Shown here in pieces: positions 6,016 through 8,171 of a stretch of DNA of 8,171 nt (the stretch's first letter is position 1; each line of letters begins with the position of its first letter). Position numbers and translations under genes: made by a program. Origin of the DNA: Candidatus Aminicenantota bacterium (lineage in GTDB: Bacteria; Acidobacteriota; Aminicenantia; Aminicenantales; Aminicenantaceae); assembly GCA_030670375.1 (NCBI GenBank), contig DAOVBT010000063.1, forward strand, positions 1 through 8,171. The letters run 5' to 3'. A model generated the notes under the pieces. That model was not told where the DNA came from and ran no database searches. It saw only the letters and a program-made list of their open reading frames with translations.

Positions 6016-7049
6016 TCAAATTACTGTTTTTGGCTGATACACATCTGGGATTTGATTATCCCTTCCGGCCCCGTATCCAAAGGAGGCGCAGAGGAGAAGA
6101 CTTCTTCGCCAACTATCACAGAGCTCTTGAACCTGCCCGGATACAAAAAGTCGATGCGGTCATCCATGGGGGAGATCTGCTGTTTAGAAGTCGTGTATCA
6201 GCCCGTTTGGTGGACCTGGCCTTTGCTCCGCTTAAAGAGATAGCAGATAAGGGAACAGAAGTCTACATCGTCCCTGGTAATCATGAACGATCCAAAATTC
6301 CGTTCAAAATCTTGAGCCTTCATCCCAATATCCACATTTTCGACTCTCCACGAACCTTTTTGATCGAAAAGAGTGGGTTAAGGGTGGCACTCTCCGGTTT
6401 CCCCTACTGTCGAGAGAATGTGCGAGCTCAATTTCCCAAAATCCTCCAAGAAACCGGATGGCGAGAATATCAAAAAAACTGTGCCGGCCATATCCTTTGC
6501 ATCCACCACTGCTTCGAAGGAGCCAAGGTAGGCCCAGTGAGCTACACTTTCAGATACAAAGAGGATGTGATCCGGTTGTGTGATGTCCCCCAAGAGTTCA
6601 CGACTGTTCTCGCAGGACATATCCACCGCTACCAGATCCTGACAAAAGATCTCATCGGCCGATCGCTCACCACGCCTGTGTTTTATCCTGGTTCGATCGA
6701 ACGCACATCCTTTGCTGAGATGGATGAGGAAAAGGGATATTTCATGCTCAAATTGGCACTCAACAACAACAATTCCCTAGCTATCCAAGAGTGGGAATTC
6801 GTGGAACTCCCGGCTCGTCCAATGGTCAAAGTCCACATCTCTCCTCGGGGAATGAATGAGCCGAAATTAACAGCCTACTTAAAAAAATCATTCTGCTCTC
6901 TAAGTTCCCAGAGTGTCGTCAAGTTGAATATCGAAGGGCTAATTCCTGAAGGATGTCTTCCTGTCTTCAGAGCATCTTCCCTCAGAGCTCTCGCTCCGAA
7001 AGAAATGAATATCAGTGTCAGGTTTGTGAAGTTGAATGGAAGATATTAA
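6006..7049 (+). CDS. Mre11/SbcD-type metallophosphoesterase (DNA repair nuclease)
   Basis: The product is 347 residues from the ATG at 6006. All calcineurin-like phosphoesterase motifs of the Mre11/SbcD nucleases are present in order: ADTHLG with Asp11 and His13, HGGD (54-57), PGNHE (90-94), IHH (166-168) and GHIH (204-207). Two-metal nuclease activity on DNA ends or hairpins is expected from the family. The region after about residue 260 is short compared with E. coli SbcD (about 400 residues) and may be a reduced capping domain. No SbcC/Rad50-type ATPase is adjacent, although this family usually works with one. The start could instead be the ATG at 6012, which would overlap the previous stop by exactly four bases (ATGA), as at the upstream junction. 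The 6006 start overlaps by ten bases and has GGAAAAG (5991-5997) upstream at a slightly long spacing. Residue numbers drop by two if 6012 is used. Confidence 0.92.
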   Translation: MGMIKLLFLADTHLGFDYPFRPRIQRRRRGEDFFANYHRALEPARIQKVDAVIHGGDLLFRSRVSARLVDLAFAPLKEIADKGTEVYIVPGNHERSKIPFKILSLHPNIHIFDSPRTFLIEKSGLRVALSGFPYCRENVRAQFPKILQETGWREYQKNCAGHILCIHHCFEGAKVGPVSYTFRYKEDVIRLCDVPQEFTTVLAGHIHRYQILTKDLIGRSLTTPVFYPGSIERTSFAEMDEEKGYFMLKLALNNNNSLAIQEWEFVELPARPMVKVHISPRGMNEPKLTAYLKKSFCSLSSQSVVKLNIEGLIPEGCLPVFRASSLRALAPKEMNISVRFVKLNGRY

Positions 7050-7078
7050 AATAGAGCGACAAGAGAAATTCTGATTTT

Positions 7079-7084
7079 AGGAGG
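7079..7084 (+). promoter_or_regulatory. Strong ribosome-binding site deciding a GTG start
   Basis: AGGAGG lies six bases before the GTG at 7091, a near-ideal Shine-Dalgarno. It selects this GTG over the in-frame ATG at 7121, which would cut into the basic n-region of the signal peptide. The 41-base gap from 7050 to 7090 shows no hairpin terminator, so readthrough from the nuclease operon is possible. Confidence 0.8.
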
Positions 7085-7090
7085 TGTGTT

Positions 7091-8171
7091 GTGAAAATCC
7101 AAAAAAACAAAACATCAAAAATGGTCACTTACTTCTTGACGCTGTTTTTTGTTTTGTTATCGATTCTCCCAGTCACTGAATCGCATCATGCATATGGTGC
7201 AGAACAAAAATCGACATATTTTCCCAAAAAAGGAGTGTGGGAAAAACGCAACCCCGAAGAATTGGGATTAGACTCGCAACGGCTGCAGGAAGCCATCGAA
7301 TATGCTGTGGCCAATCAATGGACCGGGCCAAAAGATTTGGAGATCGCTGTCACAAAAGCGTTTGCGGTTGAACCCTACGGTGGAGTTCTCGGACCGACAA
7401 AGGAACGGGGTGAATCCAACGGGATCATCATCAAAAATGGATACATCGTAGCTGAATGGGGAGACACCAAACGGGTGGACATGACCTTCAGTGTGAGTAA
7501 AAGCTTCCTCTCCACAACAGCCGGCCTTGCTCTGGATTCGGGATTGATCGCTGATGTTCAGGATCCGGTCAAAAACTATATCATGGATGGCAAATTCGAC
7601 TCGGAACACAACGCCAAAATAACCTGGCACCACCTCCTGAACCAAACCTCGGACTGGTCCGGAACCCTTTGGGACAGACCCGACTGGGGGGATCGCCCTC
7701 AAAGGGATGCAACATGGAACGATCTCAGGCAACGAAAATTGAATGAACCGGGAACCCATTTCAAGTATAACGATGTCCGCGTCAATCTTCTTGCCTATTC
7801 TCTGTTACAAGTTTGGCGAATTCCCCTCCCAGTGATCCTGCGGGAAAAAATCATGGATCCTATCGGAGCCTCACCCACTTGGCGGTGGCACGGATACGAA
7901 AACTCCTGGGTTCTTGTCGATGGCTTGAAGATACAATCGGTCAGTGGCGGTGGACATTGGGGTGGAGGGATGTTCATCAGCACACGGGACCAAGCCCGGT
8001 TCGGCCTCCTTTTTCTGCACAACGGGAACTGGAATGGCCGGCAGTTGATTTTAAAGGACTGGACAAAAATGATGAGAGTTCCAACTACATCCAATCCCAG
8101 CAATTGCTACATGTGGTGGCTCAACACAGGCCAACAATACTATAACAGCGCCACAGAATCGGTTTTCTATT
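7091..8171 (+). CDS. Exported serine hydrolase, beta-lactamase/PBP-like fold, C-terminus cut by window edge
   Basis: The frame is open from the GTG at 7091 to the window end (360 complete codons). Residues 1-37 form a classical Sec signal: a Lys-rich start, a hydrophobic core (about 12-28) and a likely cleavage after AYGA (34-37). The mature part belongs to the serine beta-lactamase-like family (PF00144). It has the S-x-x-K motif S134-V-S-K137, a Y-N-D motif at 226-228 in place of the class C Y-x-N, and H289-W-G291 in the KTG-box position. The family includes class C beta-lactamases, D-Ala-D-Ala carboxypeptidases, esterases and 6-aminohexanoate-dimer hydrolases. The HWG/YND variant is more typical of the esterase/hydrolase branches than of true beta-lactamases, so resistance should not be inferred. 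Location is periplasmic or extracellular. The strong ribosome-binding site and unrelated function suggest it is independent of the upstream nuclease genes. Confidence 0.88.
   Translation, partial: MKIQKNKTSKMVTYFLTLFFVLLSILPVTESHHAYGAEQKSTYFPKKGVWEKRNPEELGLDSQRLQEAIEYAVANQWTGPKDLEIAVTKAFAVEPYGGVLGPTKERGESNGIIIKNGYIVAEWGDTKRVDMTFSVSKSFLSTTAGLALDSGLIADVQDPVKNYIMDGKFDSEHNAKITWHHLLNQTSDWSGTLWDRPDWGDRPQRDATWNDLRQRKLNEPGTHFKYNDVRVNLLAYSLLQVWRIPLPVILREKIMDPIGASPTWRWHGYENSWVLVDGLKIQSVSGGGHWGGGMFISTRDQARFGLLFLHNGNWNGRQLILKDWTKMMRVPTTSNPSNCYMWWLNTGQQYYNSATESVFY

Noticed and set aside
6691..6702. Perfect 12-bp palindrome GTTCGATCGAAC
   Set aside because: It lies inside the Mre11-type coding sequence. 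GATCG and TCGA strings are frequent in this DNA, so it is likely chance plus codon preference rather than an operator.
7091..8171. Antibiotic-resistance beta-lactamase
   Set aside because: The active-site motifs are Y-N-D and H-W-G rather than the class C Y-x-N and K-T-G. Many family members are esterases or amide hydrolases, so the specific call is not supported.

Overview
The window is bacterial. Genes are tightly packed, Shine-Dalgarno sequences precede several starts, two proteins carry Sec or lipoprotein-type export signals, and genes overlap by a few bases. GC content is moderate. The gene mix (exported esterase, exported serine hydrolase, several DNA-repair-type nucleases) and the REP-like intergenic hairpins would suit an environmental bacterium such as an acidobacterial/Aminicenantes-type or deltaproteobacterial lineage. 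That placement is a low-confidence impression; nothing here fixes the taxon.

Layout. (1) 1-1229, minus strand: a lipoprotein with an alpha/beta-hydrolase (putative esterase) domain, cut at its C-terminus by the window edge. (2) 1230-1401: a divergent intergenic region holding a near-perfect inverted repeat with 21-nt arms. (3) 1402-1761, plus strand: a small single-domain cupin. (4) 1762-1882: a second, related inverted repeat, then a promoter-like TTGACA just before the next gene. (5) 1883-7049, plus strand: three overlapping genes. They encode a Cas4/RecB-type nuclease fused to an XPD/DinG-type iron-sulfur helicase, a DnaQ-like domain fused to a GIY-YIG (UvrC N-terminal type) nuclease, and an Mre11/SbcD-type metallophosphoesterase. 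(6) 7091 to the window end: an exported serine hydrolase of the beta-lactamase/penicillin-binding fold, cut at its C-terminus.

The main item of interest is the three-gene operon at 1883-7049. It combines one helicase with four nuclease-fold domains. The genes overlap at both junctions, so they are very probably co-translated. The DnaQ-like domain appears to have lost most of its acidic metal ligands, whereas the PD-(D/E)XK, GIY-YIG and Mre11-type domains keep theirs. A DNA-processing or repair complex is the simplest inference. Genome defence is possible, but the sequence does not show it. The flanking esterase, cupin and beta-lactamase-like genes look functionally unrelated to it.
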